Of a stretch of 64,000 nucleotides of DNA, positions 54,439 through 63,586 are shown one piece after another. The first letter of the stretch is position 1; each line of letters begins with the position of its first letter. The notes beneath the pieces were generated by a model that searched no databases, was not told where the DNA came from, and saw only the letters and a list, made by a program, of their open reading frames with translations. The position numbers were made by a program, and so were the translations under genes. The stretch comes from Alphaproteobacteria bacterium (GTDB taxonomy: Bacteria; Pseudomonadota; Alphaproteobacteria; Ferrovibrionales; Ferrovibrionaceae), in the NCBI GenBank assembly GCA_017307375.1, contig JAFKFH010000009.1:186001-250000 (forward strand). The letters are read 5' to 3'.

Positions 54439-55739
54439 GCCGCATCCTCGATCGTCAGCGCGGCATCCTCCTCCGAATAGGCGAACAGCTCGGCGTAGCG
54501 GCCCCAGTCGATCACCGCGCGCAAGGTGCGCTCGGCGTAGTCCTCGGTCATGTGATCTTCGAGCTCTTCCTTGAAGCGGCTGAACGGCGCACGATGATTG
54601 GCCCGTTCGTCCAGCACCCGCAGGATATGGGCGGCCAGCGGCAGGTGGCGCAGATGCTCGGCGAACAACCGCTTGCGGTCGTCGACCTCGGCATCGGCGA
54701 AGCGGCGGGCAGCCTCGGTCAGCACGACCTCACCTTCCGGCAGTTCGGCGAAGCGCAAGAGCTGCAGCGTCTCGATGACGGGGAAGATGTCGTCGATCTC
54801 GTAGGCGAGATCCTCGGCCAGCACCGAGATTTCGGCGCGGCCGTTATAGGGTGCCGCCGCCACCTCCTCGATCATGCCGGCCAGCAGGTTGGTCGAGATC
54901 CGCGGCAGCGGCGTGCCGATGGTCGCGACCGGCATGGCTTCGGCGCGACCGGCACGATGGCCGGGACGGCGCGTCATCAGGTCATAGATTTCGTCGACCA
55001 GTTCGCGGAAGGCCGGATCGAGGCGGTCGCGCGGATGCTTGAGGTCGACGCGCATTTCGTGGGCGACGCGGCCGGGGTTGGACGAGAAAATCAGGATGCG
55101 GTCGCAGAGCTGGACTGCTTCCTCGATGTTGTGGGTGACCATCAGGATCGACTTGATCGGCATGCGCCCCTCGACCCAGAGGTCGAGCAGATCGGTGCGC
55201 AGCGTCTCGGCGGTCAGCACGTCCAGGGCCGAGAACGGTTCGTCCATCAACAGGATCTGCGGCTGCACCACCAGTGCCCGGGCAAAGCCGACGCGCTGGC
55301 GCATGCCGCCGGAAACTTCCTTCGGATAGGCGGATTCGAACCCGTCCAGCCCGATCAGGTCGATGGCGGCCAGCGCGCGCTTGCGCCGCTCATCGGCCGG
55401 CACGCCCTGCGCTTCCAGGCCCAGCTCGACATTCTCAAGGATCGTCAGCCAGGGAAACAACGCGAATGACTGAAAGACCATCGCGATGCCGGCAGTCGGG
55501 CCGTTCAGCGGCTGGCCCCGATAGTTCGCCGTGCCGCCGGAGGGCCTGGCCAGGCCGGCGACGATCCGGAGCATCGTCGACTTGCCCGAGCCCGACCGGC
55601 CGAGCAACCCGACGATCTCGCCTTCGCGCAGGGTCAGGTCGACATCGTCGAGCACTACGTGCTCGCCGCCGCCGGCCTTGCGGAAGGCCTGGCGGACCGA
55701 ACGCAGTTCCAACAGATTCCCGGCGGTGGTCTGGGCCAT
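54435..55739 (-). CDS. NitT/TauT-type ABC importer ATPase with an extra C-terminal domain
   Basis: A 434-residue protein. Residues 1-260 are an ABC ATPase: Walker A 'GRSGSGKST' (about 41), 'FQSFALFPWLTILENV', signature 'VSGGMRQRVGFARAL', Walker B 'ILLMDEPFSALD'. About 170 further residues ('ETLQLLRFAELPEGEVVLTEAARRFADAEV' and more) form the AAA-associated C-terminal domain found in a subgroup of nitrate/sulfonate/bicarbonate ATPases, possibly a regulatory unit. It lies 10 bp after the permease gene. Confidence 0.9.
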   Translation of the reverse strand: MAQTTAGNLLELRSVRQAFRKAGGGEHVVLDDVDLTLREGEIVGLLGRSGSGKSTMLRIVAGLARPSGGTANYRGQPLNGPTAGIAMVFQSFALFPWLTILENVELGLEAQGVPADERRKRALAAIDLIGLDGFESAYPKEVSGGMRQRVGFARALVVQPQILLMDEPFSALDVLTAETLRTDLLDLWVEGRMPIKSILMVTHNIEEAVQLCDRILIFSSNPGRVAHEMRVDLKHPRDRLDPAFRELVDEIYDLMTRRPGHRAGRAEAMPVATIGTPLPRISTNLLAGMIEEVAAAPYNGRAEISVLAEDLAYEIDDIFPVIETLQLLRFAELPEGEVVLTEAARRFADAEVDDRKRLFAEHLRHLPLAAHILRVLDERANHRAPFSRFKEELEDHMTEDYAERTLRAVIDWGRYAELFAYSEEDAALTIEDAA

Positions 55740-55749
55740 GGCGGTTCCC

Positions 55750-57489
55750 TCAATCCAGGCGCAGTCGCCGCTCGGCGAAATTCAGCAGCGGGCGCCACAA
55801 GAGGCGGTTGAACAGAATGACGAAGATCGACATCACGGCGATGCCCAGCACGATGCGCGGGAAGTCGCCGGCGTCGGTCGCCTCGGCGATATAGGCGCCG
55901 AGACCATAGGCGGTCAGCTTGTCGTCGCCCCAGCTTGCCACCTCGGCGACGATCGCGGCATTCCATGACCCGCCGGAGGCGGTGATCGCACCGGTGACGT
56001 AGTAGGGAAAGATCCCCGGCAGCATGACCTTGCGCCACCAGGTCCAGCCGCCGAGCTGGAAATGCGCCGCCGCCTCGCGCAGGTCGGTCGGGAACACCGC
56101 GACGCCGGCGATGACGTTGAACAGGATGTACCACTGCGTCCCCAGGATCATCAGCGGCGCCAGCCAGATGTCGGGGTCGAGCTTCCAGTGGACGATGGCC
56201 ACCACGGCGACGGGGAAGACCAGATTGGCCGGAAATGCCGCCATGAACTGAGCGACCGGCTGGACTTTTTCCGCCCAGGCCGGGCGCAGGCCGATCCAGA
56301 CCCCGGCCGGCACCCAGACGACGGTCGCCAGCGCGATCAGGACGACGACGCGGGCGAGCGTCGCAAACCCCTTCATCAGTACGGCGCCGAGTTCGCCCAG
56401 GTCGATCTCGGTGGCGATGAACAAGGCGACCTGCCAGGCGGCCGCCGCAGCCAGCACGACCAGGATGACGTCCCAGATGCGGTCGATCCAGCCGCCCTCG
56501 GCCATCAGGGCCGAGGGGGCCGGCGGGCGCCCGCGCTGCAGCCGCCAGGGCAGCTTCGCCACCACGGCAAGCGTATCCCCGATCGGCCCCAGCGCGGTGT
56601 TGAGCAGGCGCGAGCGCGCGACCAGATCGAGCACCCAGGATTCGGACTTCGTCTGGCTCGGGGTCAGTTCGACGCGGAATTTCTCCGACCAAGCGACCAG
56701 CGGCCGGAACAGCAGTTGGTCGTAGAGCAGGATGACCACGAGCATGGCGAGGATCGCCCAGGCCACCGCGCCCAGGTCACGCTGGGCGATGGCCGCGGCC
56801 ACGTAGGAGCCGACGCCGGGCAGGGCCAGCGTCGTATCGCCGACCGAGATCGACTCGGAGGCGACGACGAAGAACCATCCCCCCGACATCGACATCATCA
56901 TGTTCCAGACCAGACCGGGCATGCCGAACGGGACTTCGAGCGTCCAGAAGCGCTGCCAGGCGGTCAGCCGGAAGCCGCGCGAGACTTCGACGAGGTCACG
57001 CGGCAGGGTCTTGAGCGACTGGTAGAACGAAAAGGCCATGTTCCAGGCCTGGCTGGTGAAGATCGCAAACACCGCCGCGCATTCGGCACCGAGCGCCGAA
57101 CCGGGAAAGAGCGACATGAAGAAGACGACGGTGAACGAGATATAGCCGAGGATCGGCACCGACTGGAGGATATCGAGCACCGGAACGATCACCTTCTCGG
57201 CCCGCCGGCTCTTGGCCGCCCAGGTCGCGATCGTGAAGGTGAAAAGCAGCGAGCAGGCCAGCGCCGCCAGCATGCGCAAGGTGGTGCGCAGGGCATAGCC
57301 CGGCAACGCGGCCGGATCGAGCGAGATCGGCGCGGCGGTGACGGCCGACAACGGCTCGGCCATCTGGCGCGCGGTCAGGCCGAGCACGACCAAGAGGCCG
57401 AAGATCAGTGGAAAAGCAATGACGTCCCACTTGTTGGGGACGAAACGGGGACCCGCCAGCGAGCCGACGGAACGGGGAGTTCTGCTCAT
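55750..57489 (-). CDS. Duplicated ABC importer permease (two permease domains in one chain)
   Basis: A 579-residue membrane protein in which two complete binding-protein-dependent permease domains are joined. Each half has its EAA-type loop, visible in 'LVEVSRGFRLTAWQRFWTLEVPFGMPGLVWNMMMS' (first) and 'LREAAAHFQLGGWTWWRKVMLPGIFPYYVTGAITA' (second). The chain would replace a permease dimer. No periplasmic binding protein is encoded in the operon. It starts at ATG 57489, divergent from the PA14 gene. Confidence 0.9.
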   Translation of the reverse strand: MSRTPRSVGSLAGPRFVPNKWDVIAFPLIFGLLVVLGLTARQMAEPLSAVTAAPISLDPAALPGYALRTTLRMLAALACSLLFTFTIATWAAKSRRAEKVIVPVLDILQSVPILGYISFTVVFFMSLFPGSALGAECAAVFAIFTSQAWNMAFSFYQSLKTLPRDLVEVSRGFRLTAWQRFWTLEVPFGMPGLVWNMMMSMSGGWFFVVASESISVGDTTLALPGVGSYVAAAIAQRDLGAVAWAILAMLVVILLYDQLLFRPLVAWSEKFRVELTPSQTKSESWVLDLVARSRLLNTALGPIGDTLAVVAKLPWRLQRGRPPAPSALMAEGGWIDRIWDVILVVLAAAAAWQVALFIATEIDLGELGAVLMKGFATLARVVVLIALATVVWVPAGVWIGLRPAWAEKVQPVAQFMAAFPANLVFPVAVVAIVHWKLDPDIWLAPLMILGTQWYILFNVIAGVAVFPTDLREAAAHFQLGGWTWWRKVMLPGIFPYYVTGAITASGGSWNAAIVAEVASWGDDKLTAYGLGAYIAEATDAGDFPRIVLGIAVMSIFVILFNRLLWRPLLNFAERRLRLD

Positions 57490-57513
57490 TCGTTAAGCCG
57501 CCCAAGCAGGCGT

Positions 57514-57594
57514 GCATTCGCCACAATGCCGCATTAGGATCGCCCCGTCGTTACCGGGCCGGCGCCGATGTCACCGGCCAAAAGCATTCGCCAC
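57514..57594. repeat. 11-bp direct repeats in a divergent promoter region
   Basis: GCATTCGCCAC occurs at 57514-57524 and again at 57584-57594, exactly 70 bp apart, in the 121-bp gap between the permease gene and the PA14 gene. It may be an operator pair for one or both. Confidence 0.4.
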
Positions 57595-57610
57595 CGGAAA
57601 GGTATGGCTC

Positions 57611-58219
57611 ATGAGCATTGCGCGTCGTTTCGTCAAGCCCGCACTCCTCGGTCTCGCTGTCTTCGGGCTCGTCGCGACCGGCCCCCGGGCATTCGCCCAG
57701 GAAACCGTCACCCTGCCCCAGCCCGCCGCCGTCGCCGACGGCGATCTGCAACCTGGACTGAGTGCGTTGTATTTTTATGAAGATTTTCGCGACATCGACA
57801 AGATGCCCACGAAGCCGGAGGCCCTGGCCAAGGGCGTCAAGGGCGAGAAACCGATCCTGAAGGTCGAGGGCAAGTCGCGGGAAGGCGAGCTGTTCAACGC
57901 GGGTTCGAACTCGCTCTACGGTATCCACATGACCGGCTTCATCAAGTTCGACAAGCCGGGCGAATGGATCATGGGCGCGATCTCGAATGACGGCGTCCGC
58001 GTCAAGGTGGCCGACAAGATCGTCGCAAACGACCCGGACGTGCATGTCGACCGCCCGACCCAGCCGGTCGTCGTCAAGGTTGCTGCGCCCGGGTGGTACC
58101 CGCTGCAGATCCAGTATTTCCAGCGCAAGTACACCGCCCAGCTGCAGCTGCTGTGGCAGCCGCCCGATGGCGCCGCGATGGTCGTCGTGCCGGCCGAGGC
58201 GCTTTCCCACAAGCCCTGA
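57611..58219 (+). CDS. Secreted PA14-domain protein
   Basis: A 202-residue protein with a signal peptide (membrane-like stretch at residues 8-27, cleavage near 'AFA', about 28). The mature part from about residue 43 is a PA14 domain: 'GLSALYFYEDFRDIDKMP', 'GFIKFDKPGEWIMGAISNDGVRVKVADKIVAND' and 'APGWYPLQIQYFQRKYTAQLQLLWQPPDG'. PA14 domains often bind carbohydrates through calcium, but binding Asp pairs are not clear here. It lies 166 bp before the ABC gene of the next operon and may be related to it. Confidence 0.85.
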   Translation: MSIARRFVKPALLGLAVFGLVATGPRAFAQETVTLPQPAAVADGDLQPGLSALYFYEDFRDIDKMPTKPEALAKGVKGEKPILKVEGKSREGELFNAGSNSLYGIHMTGFIKFDKPGEWIMGAISNDGVRVKVADKIVANDPDVHVDRPTQPVVVKVAAPGWYPLQIQYFQRKYTAQLQLLWQPPDGAAMVVVPAEALSHKP

Positions 58220-58385
58220 GGCCGCGAAGTCCTGAGGATTTCCGCCGGTCCCGCCATTGGCGAAGCGCGAAATGCACGGTCGTTTCGCGAATTGCCGACG
58301 GCGGCCGGCGAATCCGCCGGGGCCAGCCGCGACGATTCTCGCTAGACCGGTGTCCTGACCCGAGACCAGGGCGTGGAGGTTTGGC

Positions 58386-59105
58386 GTGACGGATTCTGTA
58401 AGAAATGAAGGGCCGGTGGTGCGGCTGGACCAGGTGGTCAAGGAATACCACATGGGCACCATCGTCGTACCGGCGGTGGCCGGCGTCTCGTTGACGCTGC
58501 AGGCAGCGCGTTTCAGCGTCATCGTCGGGCCATCGGGTTCGGGCAAGACCACGCTGCTGAACCTGATCGGGTGCATCGACGGAGCGACCAGGGGAACGGT
58601 CGAGGTTTGCGGCACGGATATCGCGACCCTGAATGACGACCGCCTGTCGGATTTCCGTGCCCGCCATATCGGCTTCATCTTCCAGAACTTCAACCTGATC
58701 CCGGTCCTGTCGGCGATCGAGAATGTCGAATACCCGCTGCTGCTGGCCGGCATCGCCAAGCGCGAGCGGCGGGCCCGGGCGATGGCGTTGCTCGATGCCG
58801 TGGGCCTTGCCGACCAGGCCCGTCGGCGTCCGAACGAAATGTCGGGCGGGCAGCGCCAGCGTGTCGCCATTGCCCGCGCCCTGGTCGCCGAACCCGATCT
58901 GGTGCTGGCCGACGAGCCGACCGCCAACCTCGACAGCCGCACCGGCGCCGCCATCATCGAGCTCATGCATGCGATGCAGGCCCGCGCCCGAACGAGCTTC
59001 GTGTTCTCGACCCACGATCCGGCGGTGATGGAACACGCCGACAGCATCTTCGCCATCCGGGACGGCCTGCTGGTCGAAAGCCGCGAGATCGGGGGGCGGG
59101 CATGA
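58386..59105 (+). CDS. LolD/MacB-type ABC ATPase
   Basis: A 239-residue ATPase starting at GTG 58386, with GGAGG 8 bp upstream. Motifs: Walker A 'GPSGSGKTT' (about 48), 'FIFQNFNLIPVLSAIENVEYPLL', signature 'MSGGQRQRVAIARAL', Walker B 'LVLADEPTANLD', H-loop 'STHD'. This pattern belongs to the family that works with FtsX-type permeases for lipoprotein, lipid or drug movement in the envelope. Its stop overlaps the permease start (ATGA). Confidence 0.93.
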   Translation: MTDSVRNEGPVVRLDQVVKEYHMGTIVVPAVAGVSLTLQAARFSVIVGPSGSGKTTLLNLIGCIDGATRGTVEVCGTDIATLNDDRLSDFRARHIGFIFQNFNLIPVLSAIENVEYPLLLAGIAKRERRARAMALLDAVGLADQARRRPNEMSGGQRQRVAIARALVAEPDLVLADEPTANLDSRTGAAIIELMHAMQARARTSFVFSTHDPAVMEHADSIFAIRDGLLVESREIGGRA

Positions 59106-60487
59106 ACACGCTGAGCCTTGCCTTCCGGAACATCTTCCGCAACGCCCGCCGGTCGATCATGACCATGATGGCGGTCGGCGTCGGCGCGCTGGCGATCCTG
59201 ATGTTCGGCGGCTTCGTGTCGGCGATCGTCCTGTCGTTCCAGACCTTCATCGTCCAGAACACCGGCCATCTGCATGTCTACAAGCGCGGCTATTTCGATT
59301 TCGGCGCCGGCAACCCTTCGGCCTACGGCATCGCCGATTACGCCAAGGTGATGCAGGCCATCGCCGACGACCCGGTGCTGAAGCCGATGGTCGCGGTCGC
59401 GACCCCGTCACTGACCCTGTTCGGCATCGCCGGCAACTTCGCCGCCAATACCTCGAAGACATTCTTCGGCACCGGCCTGGTTCCGTCCGATCGCGAACGG
59501 ATGCGGCGCTGGAACGCCTACGGGCTGCAGGGCCTGACCTGGCGGGAGAGCGCGATGCACGACGACGACCGCGACGGCGGGGTGATCGGCCTGGGCCTTG
59601 CGCGCATGCTGTCGCTGTGCGCAACGCTCAACGTCGCCAACTGCCCGACGCCCCCGGCAGCCGAAACCAGCGACAAGCCGGTCGATCAGGATATCGCCGC
59701 GCTGGCCGCAGCCGAGGCGCCGCAGGACAACGGCGCCGACCCGCGGCCCCGCATCGATCTGCTGGCGGCGACCGCCGGTGGCGCCCCCAACGTCGTCAAC
59801 CTGCGGGTGGCGCGTGCCGAGAACCAGGGCATCAAGGAACTCGACGACGCCTATGTCGCCATGCATCTCGACCTCGCCCAGCGGCTGGTCTTCGGCCGGG
59901 GGGAGCGCAAGGTGACGGCGCTGATCCTGCAGCTGCACCGGTCGGGCGATCTCAAGGCGGCGCAGGCCCGGCTGGAAACGATCTTCCGCGACCGCGGGCT
60001 CGACCTCGAGGTGCGCGACTTCAGCCAGCTGACCCCGATGTATCCGCAGGTGATCGGCATGTTCGGCACGATCTTCGGCTTCATCGCCGTCATCATGGGG
60101 GTGATCGTCCTGTTCACCATCGCCAATACCATGAGCATGAGCGTGATGGAGCGGATCAACGAGATCGGCACGCTGCGCGCGCTGGGCCAGCGCCGGTCCG
60201 GGGTGCGCCGGCAGTTCCTGGCCGAAGGCTTCCTGCTCGGGCTGTTCGGCGCGACGCTCGGTGTCGTCGCCGCGATCCTGGCGGCGCAGGCGATGAACCA
60301 TTCCGGCCTCAGCTGGACGCCGCCGGGCAATTCGGCGCCGGTGCCGCTGACCATCCTGCTGTTCCAGAGCCGGCTGCTGGTCCCGGCCGCCTGGATCTGC
60401 CTGACCGTGCTTGCCACCCTGTCGACCCTGTTCCCGGCCAACAAGGCGGCGCGGATGGTGGTCGTCGACGCCCTGCGCCATGTCTGA
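59102..60487 (+). CDS. FtsX-type ABC permease, LolE/MacB-like
   Basis: A 461-residue protein with one N-terminal span (about residues 20-45), a large periplasmic domain (about 50-310) and three C-terminal spans within the FtsX domain ('MFGTIFGFIAVIMGVIVLFTIANTMSMSVMERINEIGTLRALGQRR'). The periplasmic part contains a Pro/Asp-rich, probably loose stretch at about 185-220. It would move a periplasmic-facing lipid or lipoprotein towards the next gene's product. It is coupled to the ATPase gene. Confidence 0.92.
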   Translation: MNTLSLAFRNIFRNARRSIMTMMAVGVGALAILMFGGFVSAIVLSFQTFIVQNTGHLHVYKRGYFDFGAGNPSAYGIADYAKVMQAIADDPVLKPMVAVATPSLTLFGIAGNFAANTSKTFFGTGLVPSDRERMRRWNAYGLQGLTWRESAMHDDDRDGGVIGLGLARMLSLCATLNVANCPTPPAAETSDKPVDQDIAALAAAEAPQDNGADPRPRIDLLAATAGGAPNVVNLRVARAENQGIKELDDAYVAMHLDLAQRLVFGRGERKVTALILQLHRSGDLKAAQARLETIFRDRGLDLEVRDFSQLTPMYPQVIGMFGTIFGFIAVIMGVIVLFTIANTMSMSVMERINEIGTLRALGQRRSGVRRQFLAEGFLLGLFGATLGVVAAILAAQAMNHSGLSWTPPGNSAPVPLTILLFQSRLLVPAAWICLTVLATLSTLFPANKAARMVVVDALRHV

Positions 60488-60500
60488 GAGGAGAAAAGGA

Positions 60501-61274
60501 ATGCATCGCCGCAGCTTCGCCCTCCTCGGCCTCGCGCTGGCGCTGGCCCCGACCTTGGCATGGGCCCAGTCGGCACAGGAAATCCTTGCCGCGTCCGACC
60601 GCGTGCGCAATCCCGGCACACCGTTCAGCCTGACCAACGTGCTGACCGAATATCGCGGCGGCAAGCCGGGAGACCGCATGGTGCTGCAGGTCTATTCGAA
60701 GGAGGACACGGCGTCGGGCAAGTTCCGCAGCCTGGTGCGCTTCGTCGAACCGCCGCGGGACGAGAACAAGCTGATCCTGCAGGACGGCCTGATCATGTGG
60801 TTCTACGATCCGGAGGCAAAGAGCTCGATCCGCCTGTCCCCGCAACAGCGGCTGATGGGCCAGGCCTCGAACGGCGACGTCGTCACCGTCAATTTCGCCC
60901 GGGACTACAAGGCCAGCCTCGCCGGCGAGGAGACGATCGCCGATGCCGACCGCCAGAACCATGATTGCTGGCGCCTCGACATGACCGCATCGAGCGAGGG
61001 CACGACCTACGCCCGGATCGAGTACTGGGTGGCCAAGGCGACCGCGCGGCCGATCAAGGGCAAGTTCTATTCCGACAGCGGCCGGCTGCTGAAGACTGCC
61101 TATTATCGCCGCTACCAGGACATCATGGGTGGCCAGCGCCCGACCGAGACCCTGATCATCGACGGCATCGACACCCAGCTCGTCACCCGGATGCTCTATT
61201 CCGACTTCACCCCCCGCGAGATTCCGGAAAGCTGGTACCAGCGCGACTATCTGCCCCGTTTCCGGCCCGAATGA
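60501..61274 (+). CDS. LolA-like outer-membrane lipoprotein-sorting protein
   Basis: A 257-residue periplasmic protein with a signal peptide (cleavage after 'LAWA', about 22) and the COG2834-type fold: repeated beta strands starting with 'SAQEILAASDRVRNPG', 'GDRMVLQVYSKEDTASGKFRSLVRFVEP' and 'DCWRLDMTASSEGTTYARIEYWVAK'. These shells carry an acyl chain, as LolA and LolB do. GAGAGGAG lies upstream of ATG 60501. The stop overlaps the barrel gene start (ATGA). Most likely it shuttles lipid or lipoprotein from the FtsX-type transporter. Confidence 0.88.
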   Translation: MHRRSFALLGLALALAPTLAWAQSAQEILAASDRVRNPGTPFSLTNVLTEYRGGKPGDRMVLQVYSKEDTASGKFRSLVRFVEPPRDENKLILQDGLIMWFYDPEAKSSIRLSPQQRLMGQASNGDVVTVNFARDYKASLAGEETIADADRQNHDCWRLDMTASSEGTTYARIEYWVAKATARPIKGKFYSDSGRLLKTAYYRRYQDIMGGQRPTETLIIDGIDTQLVTRMLYSDFTPREIPESWYQRDYLPRFRPE

Positions 61275-62686
61275 GGGTTGCAGCCCTCGCCCTGGCCATC
61301 GTCCTGGCGGCAAGCCCCGCGCTTGCCGCCGGGGAAGATGCCGATCTCGATCTGATTCCCGATGCGGTGATGAATGCACCCGCCTCGGACCAGCCGGATT
61401 TCGTTGCCACGCGCAGCGGGCAGTTCCGCTGGCGCGCCTTTCTCGAGGCAGCGCCGGAAGCGGATTTTCCGCGGAGCAACCTCGTCGTGCCGCTGCCGCC
61501 GGGTTTCCAGCCGCATTGGCGCAACCGCCTGTCGGCCGACTTCCGCGGCGAATACCGCTTCGACCAGGACTGGTCGGCAACGATCGCCGAGCGGTTGAAC
61601 TTCCTGTCGAACCAGGGATCGGACCCGCAGGGGCGCGACATCGTCAACGACCTGCGCGAGGCCTATGTCAGCTGGCGCGGAGCGGGCGAAACCTTCGCCG
61701 ATGCCGGACGCATCAACCTGAAGAGCGGGGTGGCGCTGGGCTTCAACCCGACCGACTATTTCCGGACCAACGCCGTCGACATCTACGTCTCCAACGATCC
61801 GACGGTCCTGCGCGACAACCGGCTCGGCACGCTGATGGCCCGGGCCCAGATGGTTCGCGAGATCGGCGCAGTGACGCTCGCGGCCGCCCCCGGCCTGGGC
61901 TACGACCCCGGTGCCTGGTGGGCCGATGCCCGCTCGATCGGCCTGAACCTGCAGAATACCAATTATCACAGCCGGTTCCTGGCCAAGACGACGCTGAACT
62001 TCGATCGCGACGTGACGCCGGAAGTGCTTTTCTACAACGAAGGCGGCCAGACCCGGATAGGATTGAATGCCACCAAGGGCATCGGCGACGCAGTCGTCGC
62101 CTATGCCGAGTATTCCGGCGGCCGCGACCGGCCGCTGGCGGCCGACGCCCTGATCGAAGGCGTGCGGTACGGCCGGCTGCCCAATAATTCGGTCCCGGTC
62201 TATCCGACCTCGTTCGACCGACGCTTCATGAACCAGCTGGCCGCGGGCTTCGCCTATGCGCTGCCGCCCAAGCTCAGCCTGAACGTCGAATACCATTACA
62301 ACCAGGGGGGATTCTCGCAGGCCCAGTTCGACCGCTGGATCGCAACCGGCCAGGCGCTTGCCCCCTATGCCGCGCTGGGGGCGACCGGCCAGCTGTGGTG
62401 GCAGCGCCAGTTCGCGGTCAACCAGCTCGAACCGTTCATGCGCCACCAGATCTTCCTGCGCGCCAGCCTCGACAACATCTTCGTTCCGAACCTGAACATC
62501 TCCGGCGTCGCCTTCGTCTCGCCCTATGACGGCTCGTTCTCGTGGCAGGTGACGACCGACTACGCCGTCACCCCGCAGGTCTCGGTGGGCGCGCTGGTCG
62601 GCGCCAATGTCGGCGGGCCGAAGACGGTCTATGGCAGCCTGCCGCAGGGTGGCAGCATCATCGGCAAGTTCCGCGTCTACTTCTGA
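61271..62686 (+). CDS. Outer-membrane beta-barrel protein
   Basis: A 471-residue protein with a signal peptide (cleavage after 'ALAA', about 20). The rest is a succession of amphipathic beta strands ('RNRLSADFRGEYRFDQDWSATIAERLNFL', 'FYNEGGQTRIGLNATKGIGDAVVAYAEYSGGRD', 'LSLNVEYHYNQGGFS') ending in aromatic 'FRVYF', the outer-membrane insertion signal. It resembles DUF1302-like barrels. Last gene of the ATPase/permease/carrier operon; it overlaps the convergent GluQ-RS gene by 10 bp. Confidence 0.85.
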   Translation: MRVAALALAIVLAASPALAAGEDADLDLIPDAVMNAPASDQPDFVATRSGQFRWRAFLEAAPEADFPRSNLVVPLPPGFQPHWRNRLSADFRGEYRFDQDWSATIAERLNFLSNQGSDPQGRDIVNDLREAYVSWRGAGETFADAGRINLKSGVALGFNPTDYFRTNAVDIYVSNDPTVLRDNRLGTLMARAQMVREIGAVTLAAAPGLGYDPGAWWADARSIGLNLQNTNYHSRFLAKTTLNFDRDVTPEVLFYNEGGQTRIGLNATKGIGDAVVAYAEYSGGRDRPLAADALIEGVRYGRLPNNSVPVYPTSFDRRFMNQLAAGFAYALPPKLSLNVEYHYNQGGFSQAQFDRWIATGQALAPYAALGATGQLWWQRQFAVNQLEPFMRHQIFLRASLDNIFVPNLNISGVAFVSPYDGSFSWQVTTDYAVTPQVSVGALVGANVGGPKTVYGSLPQGGSIIGKFRVYF

Positions 62687-63522
62687 CCGAAGCCCGCCAT
62701 CGCACGCACCTCGGCCGGCGTCCGCCCGGCTTCGCGCAGCGTCCGCAAGGTCAGGGATCGATCCCGCTTGGCATAGCGCCGGCCGGTTTCGTCGGTCAGC
62801 AGCCGGTGATGGCGGTAGCGCGGCACCGGCAGATCGAGCAGCGCCTGCAGCAGGCGATGGACATGGGTCGCCGGGAACAGGTCGACGCCCCGGGTCACCA
62901 GGCTCACGCCCTGCAGCGCATCGTCGACGGTGACCGCCAGGTGATAGCTGGCCGGGGTCTCCTTGCGGGCCAGCACGACGTCGCCGAACACCTCCGGTTC
63001 GGCGCGCTGGACGCCGGCCGTTTCATCGATCCAGGTCAGTGCGCCGCCTGTCGCGGCCCGCGCCGCCGCGACGTCGAGGCGCCAGGCATGGGGGTCGCCG
63101 CCGGCGATCCGGCCCGCCGCCGCGGACCGGTCGAGATGGCGGCAGGTACCGGGATAGACCGGCCCGTCCGGCCCGTGCGGCGCGTGGCCGGACGCCGCGA
63201 TTTCGGCCGCGATCTGCTGGCGGGTGCAGAAACAGGGATAGACCAGGCCGAGCGACGCCAGCCGGTCGAGCGCCGCGCGGTAGTCGTCCATATGCTGGGA
63301 CTGGCGCCGTACCGGCCGCGGCCAGTCGAGGCCGAGCCAGGCAAGGTCCTCCGCGATGCCGGCAATGAACTCGGGCCGGCACCGCGTACCGTCGATATCC
63401 TCGATGCGCAGGAGGAACGTGCCCCCGGCCTCGCGGGCCGCAGCCTCGGCGATCAGCGCGGAATGAGCGTGGCCGAGGTGAAGGTAACCGGTGGGGCTCG
63501 GCGCGAAGCGGGTAATCGTCAT
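62677..63522 (-). CDS. gluQ: Glutamyl-queuosine tRNA(Asp) synthetase
   Basis: A 281-residue truncated GluRS: the catalytic domain only, without an anticodon-binding domain. Motifs: 'RFAPSPTGYLHLGHAHSALIAEAAAREAGG' (HIGH as HLGH) and KMSK as 'AKRDRSLTL'. The zinc-site cysteines are in 'CFCTRQQI' and 'YPGTC'. It attaches glutamate to queuosine at the wobble base of tRNA(Asp). I use ATG 63522; a longer frame runs upstream without similarity. It overlaps the barrel gene's end by 10 bp. Confidence 0.93.
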   Translation of the reverse strand: MTITRFAPSPTGYLHLGHAHSALIAEAAAREAGGTFLLRIEDIDGTRCRPEFIAGIAEDLAWLGLDWPRPVRRQSQHMDDYRAALDRLASLGLVYPCFCTRQQIAAEIAASGHAPHGPDGPVYPGTCRHLDRSAAAGRIAGGDPHAWRLDVAAARAATGGALTWIDETAGVQRAEPEVFGDVVLARKETPASYHLAVTVDDALQGVSLVTRGVDLFPATHVHRLLQALLDLPVPRYRHHRLLTDETGRRYAKRDRSLTLRTLREAGRTPAEVRAMAGFGQK

Positions 63523-63586
63523 GATGGCATCGAAGATACATGAGCGCGGCTGACAGGACACCTCCGCAGCAGTTAGGGTGATCGGC

